Part shown: positions 10,675 through 20,745 of the stretch, one piece after another | Position numbering within the stretch: position 1 is the first letter of the stretch | Layout: every line of letters starts with the position of its first letter | Source of the DNA: Rehmannia glutinosa | Lineage: Eukaryota; Streptophyta; Magnoliopsida; Lamiales; Orobanchaceae | DNA: 64,000 nt | Direction: 5' to 3' | Assembly: GCA_016081115.2 (NCBI GenBank) | Contig: JABTTQ020001487.1 | Span: 372,001 to 436,000 of the forward strand | The notes under the pieces: model-generated | Told to the model about the DNA's origin: nothing | What the model saw: the letters and a program-made list of their open reading frames with translations, nothing else | Databases searched by the model: none | Position numbers and translations under genes: made by a program

Positions 10675-11082
10675 GTCAAGTCGGCTATGACTTGATATAC
10701 AAGAAGTCAATGAATGCTAAAATGAAGACTCTGTGAAACAATTTGAGTATGGCAAGGAGGAGAAGTCAAGAACTCGACCAAGGAGTATCACTGGTTACAA
10801 CTGTGTAAAGTGTCGGTCAAGTCAACTCAAGATAGCCAAGTCTCAAGTTGAAGTGACAGATGAGTCATCCATGATTGGGAGCGACTCAAGTCACCTGGGG
10901 AAGTTAAGGAGCTGCGGTCAAGTCAAGACAATCGAAAAAGAATCCGTTACGTAAGTCAAGAAGATTACTTAAATAAGTAATACTTCTATGTGCTATGTCT
11001 TAAAGTGCTCGACCCCGAGAAGCGTGCAAACGGAATAAACCAATGGGAAGCAATCGCAATCGTGTCGACTCGAAAAAGTCAA
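10675..11082 (+). promoter_or_regulatory. Cluster of GTCAA (W-box core) motifs in the LTR U3
   Basis: GTCAA, the complement of the WRKY-binding core TTGAC, occurs nine times on this strand in 408 bp (at 10675, 10706, 10765, 10816, 10821, 10917, 10922, 10955 and 11078), several as AAGTCAA or GTCAAGTCAA. By chance fewer than one would be expected. All lie upstream of the TATA box. WRKY binding is an inference. Confidence 0.5.
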
Positions 11083-11199
11083 GGTTCATTTAATACGAGG
11101 AAATGTCAGCTTCAAGGACTGCAACAAGACAAGCCAACGAACACAAGTGACTTTTGAAATCAGCCTATCTCTTCAACGGGCAGATTTTTAAAAGCTCAC

Positions 11200-11207
11200 T
11201 ATAAAAG
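11200..11207 (+). promoter_or_regulatory. TATA box of the 10558 LTR
   Basis: TATAAAAG in the context CACTATAAAAGGCTGAGG; the same context occurs in the A2 3' LTR at 25157-25164 and, inverted, in the other family LTRs. Confidence 0.6.
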
Positions 11208-12117
11208 GCTGAGGAATCACTTTGAGAGGGGGTTATCTAAACCAAGAACATTCAAGTTATCATTTGAGTCAGAACCGCAAAAACTCTCAAGTTATTCAAG
11301 CAAATCCTCAAGCCTAAATTTCGAAGGAAATCGATCCAACACCAAGCTGTGAAGGAAAGACAACTTCAAACTGTTGAAGAGCAAACTTTTGAAGAATCAA
11401 AAGGGGTCTACATTCCGAGGAGGATTGTAGAAAGGTTCAAGGTCGAACCAGTCTCAAGTTATTGGAGGTCTTCGTGATCAAATCCAAAAAGCTTGAGCAA
11501 GTGGGTTGTAGTAGCAAGGCAGCTGCCCTGTGAAGAAGTTCGAGTCGCACGAGAAGCCACCGTGTGTGACCAAGGAATCTCGGATCGAGTCCCAAAGGAT
11601 CAAGTCGCTTATGTGATGAAGACTTGTATACGGACCGATAACCACTTTGTACTCGATCAATACTTAGTGGATTCCTCCGGAGTTGGAGAAGAGAGGAGTA
11701 GAAGAATTACCCCATCTTCGAACCTCTATAAAAATTATTGTGTCATTTACATTTCAGCATTTAATTTCTGCATATCATTTTATATCTACTGATAATTTGC
11801 TATCCAATTGATAATTAACAAAGTGCTAAAACCAAGTGTTTAAAACAAACTTAAACCAAATTCAAGGGTGTTAAGTCTTCCGCTGAAAATCTCATCACAG
11901 CCTAAGTTAAGGTTTAGACTAAACAAAATTGAGTTATTCTATCATCACGGCTCAATCGAAGTCATTTGAGTGGCTAACTCATTTGGTTAACTAACTTAGC
12001 TATCCCTCAAGGACTTAGTGTATTTAACTCAATTATTTTAAAAGGACTAAAATCAAAAAGTTGGTAAGGTTTATTCAACCCCTCTAAACCTTACGCATTC
12101 ACCCCTTGGGACCTACA

Positions 12118-13745
12118 ACTATCGCAAGATCAACACCTCCGGTGAAGGAGAGGAAGGTGCAGCAGAGGCTAGACCAGCCATGGTTGAAAACCTCGCACCG
12201 AGTGGACTAATGAAGAGAAAGAGATATAACATGGACAATGTGGCAAGGATATTATCTACAAGACATTGACAAGGTGATGTTCAACAAAGTCAAGTCATGC
12301 AGATCGCCCAAAGAAATCGGGGATAAGCTAACCCAAATTTGTAAAGGATTAGAACAGATTAAAGAGAATAAATTAAATGTTGCTGTTAAAAAATTTAAAA
12401 ATTTTAAAATATTTTCAGGTAAAAGTCTGGATCAGTGGATGCCGATTCATAGAGATAACAAATGAGCTTTCGCTCTTGGGAAATACTAAGAGCCCTCCCG
12501 GTGAATGGGAAATGAAGGTCATGAATCTAAGACATTCAATGGACCTCTCAAGAACATCTAATCATGAGCTATTCTCAAATCTCAAAGCCTACGAATTTGA
12601 GTGAGAAGGAAAGAGCATGAGGAAACAGCTGTACCTAAGACAGATGCATTGTTTGTGATGAAGGGAAGAAAGCGAGCAAAGGAGACCACGACCAAGAGGA
12701 AATTGCCCTCATGGTGAAGTGATTCAACAAGTTCTTTAACGAGAACTACAAAATAAACAAGGGTGAAACCTCTAGGAGACATTCAACATATTCCAAAGCA
12801 AGGGAGGACAGACCGCCCAAGAGAGCTGATTATCAAAGAGCTGACTATCAGAGAGCTGATAATCAGAGAACCGAGAGAGCTGGTCAGAGAGCTAAAAACT
12901 TTGTTGGAATTGTAGACAACCAGGACCCTTTGCGGTTGAATGTTCCTATCCACCAGCCAACAAATTCAGAAATGAGGAAGAAAGAAGAGTCTTCAGGGAA
13001 AGAAGACAAGAAAAGAAGAAAGACATGTTGGCTGCTGAGACTGCTGAGCCAGCCAAGTGCAAGGAAGCAACAGACTCAGATAGTAGTGAAGCTGACTACT
13101 CAAGTGATACAGAGGAAGAGGCTTTGATCTGCCTCATGGCTAAAGAATAAGATCAAGAAGATGAGGTACATTCTAACTCATCTCATTCTGATTCAAGTGA
13201 TAGTGACTGTGATACACACACTTCATCACCCATAGATCTTTATGATTCATTAGGCAAAATGATGAAAGATTTTTGAGCACATTAAAACATCACACACACT
13301 TTTGAATGAGGAATATAGCCAGCTTAAAAGCCAAAACTCATAGCGACAAAAGAGTGAGTACGAGTCATATAGATGATGAGAACACTAAGTTGAAGGCTCG
13401 AAATGCCAAGATCGTAGCAGAGTTAGCTACCACTGAGAAAAGAGAAAAATATCTTACAAATGTGATTGTCTTATTTATGAAAGAATCCAAATCATTGGAT
13501 GAACTTATTATGAGTCAAAAAGAGTGTGGTGACAAGACATGCATATGATTCAATTCCTTTGTGCATAGTCAAGCTCCAAGAGTGATTTTGGAAAAAGGAT
13601 CTTCAACCAATGAAGGAATCCAAAAGCCCAAAACACCATATGTTGCACCAACATCCATACCAAAACACAATCACAATCGTAATGGCCTTAGTTACAAAGG
13701 AAAAGGAAAAAAGCCAGTCGAGTATGCTGAAAGGACAGCTTAGAA
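12118..13745 (+). pseudogene. Copia gag (A2), 5'-truncated and frameshifted
   Basis: The N-terminal part is missing. Recognisable blocks are RYNMDNVA-like sequence, MFNKVKSCRSPKEIGDKLTQICKGLEQIKENKL (12274 on; compare the minus-strand A3 block MFNKVKSCKTAKEM), a zinc knuckle at 12902-12943 and a Ser/Asp/Glu-rich region after it. The knuckle reads C-x2-C-x4-P-x4-C, with Pro where the zinc-binding His should be. Gag would form the virus-like particle core. At least five frame breaks. Confidence 0.65.
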
Positions 13746-14220
13746 GAAATTTAGATAGGTCCATCAGTGAGAATCCTAACGAGTAAAATACTGTAAAGTT
13801 AAACAGAGCTACCAAAAGCCCCAGAAATTTCATCAAAGAAATACATATGATGGGAATGGTAGAAACTATCCAAACCAAGCTGATTGGAATAACCATGTGA
13901 AATATCAGCAAAGACCTCAACCTCAGCAAAGGTCATTACCAAGGCAAAAGAGCTATTATCAGCACACTCATGCACCCAAGCACTACACTCAGAAATTCCA
14001 CAACTACCCCAAGAAAGCAGTTGCTAAAACAAACACATAGGCATATAGACAAAAGAGATAGTTGTATGATCCTAAAACCCCCAAGTACTTTGCTAATGTT
14101 CATTATGATTATGGTACTGATAGATGACAACCTCTTATAGTCAGATCATCTGGCTATAGGTTGGTTGGATCATCTTATAACACTAACCCCCCAGGACCCA
14201 AGCAAGTATACGTACCTAAA

Positions 14221-14559
14221 AACGGATTTCCTTGATTGCAGGTTCAAGGAACAACTGAGTGCCAAGTAACCTGGTACATGGATAGTGGCTTTTCCAGACA
14301 TATGATAGGGAATAAAAGAAATCTATCAAGATTCAAGGAGATCAAAGGTGCAAAAGTCATATTTGGAGAAAATGAAGCTCCAGGGGGATCAAAGGCACAA
14401 GATCCATAAAACAAATGGACTGGAGATCATAGATGTTGCATATGTTGAAGGCCTCAACTTCAACCTGTTAAGCATCAGCAACTCTATGACAAAAGCTACA
14501 ATGTGGGATTTAACATGGGGATATGCTAGATCAATGATGCTGAATCTAATCAATATGTA
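14221..14559 (+). pseudogene. Copia aspartic protease region (A2)
   Basis: The block WYMDSGFSRHMIGN is the copia protease active site, with the catalytic Asp in DSG; the Cys usual after DSG is Phe here. It is followed by LSRFKEIKGAKVIFGENE and, after a stop, a hydrophobic block matching the family. The protease would cleave the Gag-Pol polyprotein. It is broken by stops near 14407 and after 14500. Confidence 0.6.
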
Positions 14560-15403
14560 GTGGATTGGTCCACTGCTACACCAAGCACATGTCTGCTAGC
14601 AAGGAGTACAACCGAATCCAGTTGGTTGTGGCATAAGAAGCTGAGTCACCTGAATCTCAAGACAATCAACAAGCTTGCAAGGAGTAATCTTATGGAAAGA
14701 ATGCCTGACTCAGTATACAAGAAAGAAAGTATATGTGATGCATGCCAGATGGGAAAGCAAATAAAATCATCATTCAAGGATAAGCCAAGTCCTTCTCCAA
14801 CCAGGATACTGCATATGTTACATATGGATTTATTTGGTCCTACTGAGCCAACTAGCATCAGTGGAAAGAAATACACCTTAGTGGTGGTGGATGATTATTC
14901 ATGATATACATGGACAATCTTCATGTGTAAAAATAAGAAAACACTACAGAAGTTGCCTCAACTGATGAGAAGAGTTCAAAATGAGAAGAGTCAAACCATT
15001 ATAAAGATAAGATCTGACAGGGGAACTGAGTTTGTCAATGGGATTATAACTCAGGATTGTATTGAAAATGGTATTGCTCATGAGTTATCACAGACAAGGA
15101 CTCCACAACAAAATGGAGTAGCTAAAAGAAGGAACAAAACTCTCAAGGAAGCCGCAAGGACAATGTTAGCAAGTTGGATTGTCTAAGAGATTTTGGGCTG
15201 AAGCCATAAATACAGCATGCTATACTCAGAATAGGTGCGTGATTAGCAGGCAATTAATCAAGACTCCCTATGAGATTTGGACAGGGAGAAAGCCAAATGT
15301 CAGATATTTCAAGATATTTCGATGTAAATGCTTCATCCACAACAATGGCAAGGAAAATTTGAAGCCTTTTGATGCTAAAGTTGATGAAGGTATCTTTTTG
15401 TGA
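14560..15403 (+). pseudogene. Copia integrase (A2), three open segments
   Basis: The HHCC zinc-binding region is intact (WLWHKKLSHLNLKT ... CDACQMGKQ; 14630-14760). The core holds the first Asp in HMDLFGP, the second in RSDRGTEF and the Glu region around TPQQNGVAKRRNKTL, so all three catalytic positions can be traced. Stops occur at 14902-14904 and around 15184 (with frameshift), then FWAEAINTACYTQNRC and the downstream KPNVRYFKIFRCKCF block follow. It would insert the cDNA, here with a 5-bp duplication as seen around A3. Confidence 0.7.
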
Positions 15404-15810
15404 TACTCGGCTGAGAGTAAAGCCTATAGAGTGCTAAACAAGAGGACTATGGTCAAAGAAGAGTCTATCCATGTGGTATTTGATGAGCCAAATGTGAATG
15501 GAGAAGACATTGATGAGTTAGCTGATAAGCAGAATCAGCCAACTATGCAGAAGAGTTCTTATATTGAAGCAGAAGTGACAACATTCAACCCTGATGATGA
15601 TGAGATAGCTGAATCTCAAAGACAGCTGAAAGGTCTGCAGCTGAATGATGATGAAGAAACTGTTCAAGATAACTTAGCCGCAAAAGACGGTGAATCCGAT
15701 GAGACTTACTCCAACCTGATGTGAGATGGCTGAGAGAGCATCCACCTGAGTTAATTATTGGAGATGTTTGAGATTGTATAAGAACCAAATCCAGAGCACA
15801 ACATGAAGCA

Positions 15811-16859
15811 ATGCTCAACTGTTTCATTTCCCAAATAGAGCCTAAATATGTGTCTCAAGCATTGGAAGACACACATTGGATTCAAGCTATGCAAGAAGAG
15901 CTTCATCAGTTTGAAAGGAACAAAGTATGGGAATTAGTTCAAAGGCCAACCCACCAAAATGTTATTGGTACTAAGTGGGTATTCAGAAATAAGATGAATG
16001 AGGAAGGATCTCGTTGTTAGAAACAAAGCAAGATTTGTAGCCAAAGGGTATTGCCAAGATGAAGGTATAGATTTTGATGAAACCTTTGCTCTTGTTGCCA
16101 GATTGGAAGTAATAAGGATGTTTCTTGCTTATGCTGCACATAAGAACTTCACTGTATATCAAATGGATGTGAAGAGTGCATTTCTAAATGGACTGTTAGA
16201 GGAAGAAGTCTATGTTGAACAACCTCCAGGTTTTGAGTAGAAAACTATTGGACATAAAGTCTACAAGCTCAAGAAGGCATTGTATGGATTGAAACAAGTA
16301 CCAAGATCGTGGTATGATACATTGTCTCAGTTTCTACTTGACAATGGATTCACCAAAGGCAAGGTTGATAGAACACTTCATAATTCAAGATGGAGAGAGT
16401 ATATTGCTTGTTCAAATATATGTCGATGATATCATATTTGGATCCACAAACAAAGAGTTGTGTGACAAGTTCTCAAACCTCATGCAAGGCAAATTTGAGA
16501 TGAGCATGATGGGAGAGTTGACTTTCTTCTTAGGACTTTAAGTCAAGCAATTGAAGGATGGAACCTTCATAAGCCAAACCAAGTATACCGGAGAGTTAAT
16601 GAAGAAATTTGGTATGGAAGAGAAGTCATTAGTGAAGATTCCTATGAATACATCAGCCAATATGGACATGGATGCAAATGGCAAAGTTGTTGGTCAAACT
16701 ATATATAGAGCCCTCATTGGATCATTGCTCTATTTAACAGCAAGCATGTCAGACATCACCTTTGTAGTAGGTGTATGTGCTAGATTTCAATCTGCACCAA
16801 AAGAGAGTCACATGACTGCAGCAAAGAGAATCCTAAGATATTTGAAGGGATACCAATAA
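15811..16859 (+). pseudogene. Copia reverse transcriptase (A2)
   Basis: The order of RT_copia blocks is complete: WIQAMQEELHQFERNKVWELV, IGTKWVFRNKMNEEG, a frameshift near 16010, VRNKARFVAKGYCQDEGIDFDETFA, YQMDVKSAFLNGLLEEEVYVEQPPGFE, a stop at 16238-16240, KLKKALYGLKQ, then the catalytic YVDD at 16419-16430 within YVDDIIFGSTN. MMGELTFFLGL and the VCARFQSAPKESHM region follow. Four breaks prevent a full-length product. The YVDDIIFG signature is the type I associate with Sireviruses. Confidence 0.75.
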
Positions 16860-17357
16860 GTTGGCTTATGGTATCCAATGAAGGGGGATTCAAGCTGGTA
16901 GGATACTCAGACTCAGATTATGCAGGATGTAGAGTTGACATGAAGAGTACATCATGTACATGTCAAATGTTTGAAATGCATTAGTTTCTTGGTCCAGCAA
17001 GAAACAAAATTCAATAGCTAAATCCACAGTTGAAGCAGAGTACATAGTTGTGGGCAGCTGTTGTGCCCAAGTCTTTTGGATGAGACAGCAGTTGAGAGAA
17101 TATGATATTGAAGAAAGAGAGATTCCAATTATGTGTGATAATACTAGTGCTATTGCAATAACTCAGAATCCAATGTTGCACTCAAGAACAAAGCACATTG
17201 ATGTCGATATCATTTTATAAGAGATCGTGTTGAAAAGAAAGACATCACTTTGGAATATTTCTCAACCGATAAGCAATTACTCGACATATTCACAAAGCCC
17301 TTATGTGAATTGAGATTTGAAGAGCTTAAGAATGATATAGGGTTAATTGAGTGAGTT
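16860..17357 (+). pseudogene. Copia RNase H (A2)
   Basis: It follows the stop that ends the RT segment. Broken frames contain DSDYAG-, KSTSC- and WSSKKQNSIA-like phrases, AEYIVVGSCCAQV-like sequence, and a C-terminal FTKPLCELRFEELK block ending in a stop near 17350. These match the copia RNase H order and the better preserved minus-strand copy (A3). It would degrade the RNA strand during reverse transcription. Confidence 0.6.
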
Positions 17358-17912
17358 AGGATACTGTAAGACTCAATCAGCAGAGACAAAAGAAGAGAGA
17401 ATGAAAAATGAGCACGTTTCACATTTCAGCCAAGTGAAATAGCCTAGACGGGAAATTAGCTTTATCGAGTTAGCTGACACCTGAGTGATCTAATGTGAAG
17501 AGAGAAGCGAGAGTTAAGTCACCTTGGATGATAGCTGAATCATTTATGAGCTAAGTGACAAAAAACACAATCGTTTTATGCGAGCGGGAATATTTTTAAG
17601 GATGATGTCAGCGTAATTATGACTGTCAGTACAAAAGCTGCACGGTAAAATAGATGATTGGATATAAGTCTCCGCATTTAATGGGAAATTAATGCAATTT
17701 TGAAGGTTAAATCCTGACCGCCGATTTTGATCAAGTTTTTCAAATTCCAAAAACCGTCCTTTCAAGTCCAATATAAACCTAAAACACATTTTATCTCTTC
17801 TCATAAAAACTCTCTCGTCTTCAACAAACAAGAAAAACCTTTGCAAAAAGTTCGAAAACCCTACTTTCAATGATCAAGTTTTTAAGCATTTTTCACCGTT
17901 TATTTTCTCTAA

Positions 17913-19227
17913 AAATGGACGCTACATATGACTTCGTTAATTTATCTGAGAAGATCCACTCAGATCCACAGTGGACTTCAAGAGAATGATTAAGTATACC
18001 GATGAAACCATTGTGAAGAAATTCACCGAGAAACTCGGGAAATTTGGTTTGAAGGACTTTCTCACTATGGAGTTCTCTCAAACATACCTAGAAGAGGCCA
18101 TAATGTTCTACGTCAATGCGGAAGTACATGATGATGAGATTCGCTTATCTATTCATGTCCAGGCCATCAATATCATCATGCGGACCTTGCTGAACACTGT
18201 AAGCTCGCCCTCTTGATGGGTGAAAGAAATAATCGAGAAAGATGTGAACTTGACTGCGGCTTGGAAGGAGATAGCCAAGCCTCGAGTCATTTGCAAGTGG
18301 CGTGTATCTTTGCCAAGAAAGAGTTAATCAAGGAAGATTACCACAATCGATGGACATCGTGCCCATGTGCGTGGACATGAAATTTGTAGCTTTAACCGGC
18401 TATCTCGGAATAAGCTGGTGGTGATGGTTGCGATCATCCAAGAGAAGAAGGTTAACTAAGCTGAGTTTGTCTTCAACTGTATCTGTCGGAACATGATTAA
18501 TAAGTCCTTCAAGAAAGATGGGACTATCGGATACTCGTTGGGTTATGGCCTGGTGATTGGCCATTTGATGGAGGTGAAGGGGATTGCCCTGCGACATGGG
18601 AAGCCATTCCATGTGACCAAGAAAATGTTCAAGGCAAACCTCTTTGGAGCTTAGAGGAAGGCATGCCAGGAAAGCTGACACGAGTGAGGGTGAGTCAGCT
18701 GACCCTGCCGAAGACACAGTTGCGACCGCTCCAGCTCTCTCTGACAAGCCTATTTCAAAGAAGAGAGCTACGACAGCTAAGCCTACACCTGCCCCTGCAG
18801 CCAAGTCCAAGAAGGCTCCTACCCCTACGGTGGAGCCACAAGCACCTGCCCCAACAACCAATCCAGAAGCCCCTGCCCCCCAGCCGAGACCAAGAAGGAT
18901 ACTTCTATGCTTTCTCCGGTTGTGAAGAAGAAACGCACAGCTGCGTCTCGCAAGCCAGCTGTTGCGAAAATGATAAAGATGGTGGAGCCAGAAGCCACCA
19001 CTAAAACAACAGAAGAGGATATTGTTCGTCTTGTCAAGACTAATAGGAGAAGACTTGTTAGGAAGTCTGATCTGGAGAAAGCTGAGTCCGCCACTCAGCT
19101 GGAGAAGCCCGAAGAGACTGTTGATGCTCAAGAGGAGCAGTCTCAAGAGAAGGACGGTGGAGTTGTAGCCATCGTGGATGCCCAGAAAACTACTGATGTC
19201 GATCAGCAGATTGTAGAAGACCAAGCT
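17913..19227 (+). pseudogene. Accessory ORF downstream of pol (A2), part 1, broken by a solo LTR
   Basis: It begins with ATGGACGCTACATATGACTT, the counterpart of A1 5714 and of A3 40724 (minus), then FTEKLGKFGLKDFLTMEFSQ-like sequence. After a degraded section come the Ala/Pro/Lys repeats (18644-18925) and a Lys/Glu helix (18907 on). The frame runs into the solo LTR at 19228. Frame breaks near 17990, 18215 and 18650. Function unknown; its position matches the Sirevirus extra ORF. Confidence 0.6.
19223..19227. other. Left target-site duplication AAGCT
   Basis: AAGCT immediately left of the solo LTR; the same 5 bp follow it at 20741-20745. Confidence 0.9.
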
Positions 19228-20740
19228 TGTAGGTCCCAAGGGGTGTGAGTAAGGTTTAGAAGGGGGGTTGAGTAAACCGTACCAATTTTTCGATTTTAGT
19301 CCATTTGAAATTATAACAGAGTTAACTCAAACAGCTGTGTCCTTGAGGGACAGCTAAGTTGGTTATTCAGCTAAGTTCGCCACTCAACAGACTCGATAAA
19401 GCTATTTAACCTAAACTTAACTTGGTTGGTTTGGTTTTATCAGCGGAAGACTTAACACCCTTTGATTTGTCTTAAGCTTGTTTTAACACTTGATTTTTAG
19501 CACTTGGTTATTAATCAGTTGGATAGCAAATATTATTCTAACAACAGACATAGTGTAAGTATGCAAGAAAGTAAATATGCTTAAAGTAAATGACACAATT
19601 ATTTTTATAGAAGTTCGAAGATGGGGTAATTCTTCTAATCCTCTCTTTTCCAACTCCTGGAGGAATCCACTAAATAACAAATCAGTTTACAAAGTGGTGA
19701 ACAGTCTGGAGACAACCTTGATCACACAGCTGGCTTCTCTTGAAACTCAACTTCTTCACATGGCAGCTGCCTTGCTATTTCAACTCACTTCTCAAGTTCT
19801 TGGATTTGATCACGCAACCCTCCAACAAACTTGATACTGGTTCGACCTTGAACCTTCTACAATCCTCCTTGGAAAGTAGACCCCTTTTGATTCTTCAAAG
19901 GTTTCCTCTTCAACAGATTTGAAGTTGTCTTTCCTTCACAGCTTGTGTTGGATCGATTTCCTTCGAGTTTCAGGCTTGATGATTTGCTTGAATGTACTTG
20001 AGAATATTGCAGGTTAAATGCTTGAATAATGCTTGCTTGTTCGTGGTTCAGGTTTTCAAGGTAACCTCTTCTCAATAAATTCCTTAGCCTTTTATAATGC
20101 ACTTTTGAAATTTTGCCTGTTGAAGATATAAGCTAATTTCAAAAGTCACTTGAATTCGTTGGCTTGCCTTGTCTGCAGTCCTTGATGTTGACGTTTCTTT
20201 GTATTAAATGTCTTGCCGCATTACAGATTTTCTGACATAAGATGCAGTGCTTCCCATTGGTTTATTCCTATTGCACAAAACTGGGACTAACACTTTACAC
20301 CTGACAGCTTTGACATGTTACTATTTTGAGTAACATTCTTGACTTTAATCAACAGATCTAAGTCAGTTGTCTTGACTAGACTGCTGTCTTTACCCTAGGG
20401 GACTTGAGTCAGCTTCCAGTCATTGGATGACTCAACTGTCACTTCAACCTTGAGAATTGGCTTTTTGAGCTAACTTGACTGACACTTGTTACAGTTGTTC
20501 TTCAGCTGACACACCTTCAGTGGAGTCCTTGGCTTCCTTCTTGGTCATATTCAGCTAACACACAACAGAGTCTTCAATCCAGTCCGCAGTTGACTTCTTG
20601 TATTCCGTGGCATAGCTGACTTGACTCAGCTCTTCCAGCCCTATCTATTACAATACAAATTACAAGGAAAATGGGGTGCCAACTTCCTAGTTTATGTTTT
20701 ACATAGTATCATCAAAATCTACCTAATAAATTCCCTAACA
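19228..20740 (-). mobile_element. Solo LTR of the Sirevirus-like family, inserted in A2
   Basis: Reads TGTAGGTCCC at the left and TTCCCTAACA at the right, i.e. a complete family LTR in reverse orientation, 1513 bp. Perfect 5-bp duplications (AAGCT) flank it and the accessory ORF of A2 continues on the far side. This is the expected result of LTR-LTR recombination that deleted a full element. Its TATA box is at 20089-20096 (minus). By eye it is most similar to the A2 3' LTR. Confidence 0.9.
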
Positions 20741-20745
20741 AAGCT
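20741..20745. other. Right target-site duplication AAGCT
   Basis: Second copy of the 5-bp duplication that flanks the solo LTR. Confidence 0.9.

Larger units (their letters stand above)
4351..12117 (+). mobile_element. Sirevirus-like Ty1/copia element A1, 3' half
   Basis: Order: RT/RNase H remnant (4351-5140), spacer, long accessory coding region (5714-10272), polypurine tract (10544-10557) and LTR (10558-12117). It is cut at its left end by the Athila insertion; the 5' half should lie left of the window. The body is the same family as A2 and A3. The LTR at 10558 serves as the 3' LTR of A1 and abuts the gag of A2. Confidence 0.7.
10558..12117 (+). repeat. LTR joining copia elements A1 and A2
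   Basis: It starts TGTTGGG after a polypurine tract and ends GGGACCTACA, 1560 bp long. It matches the LTRs of A3 (34385-35944 and 46846-48390, minus strand), the solo LTR (19228-20740, minus) and the A2 3' LTR. It has a TATA box and a dense run of GTCAA motifs. Immediately after its end the gag of A2 begins without a primer-binding site. Confidence 0.8.

Noticed and set aside
18400..19239. 279-codon open frame on the minus strand
   Set aside because: It is antisense to the Ala/Pro/Lys-rich accessory ORF, whose low complexity keeps several frames open; no recognisable domain, and it crosses into the solo LTR.
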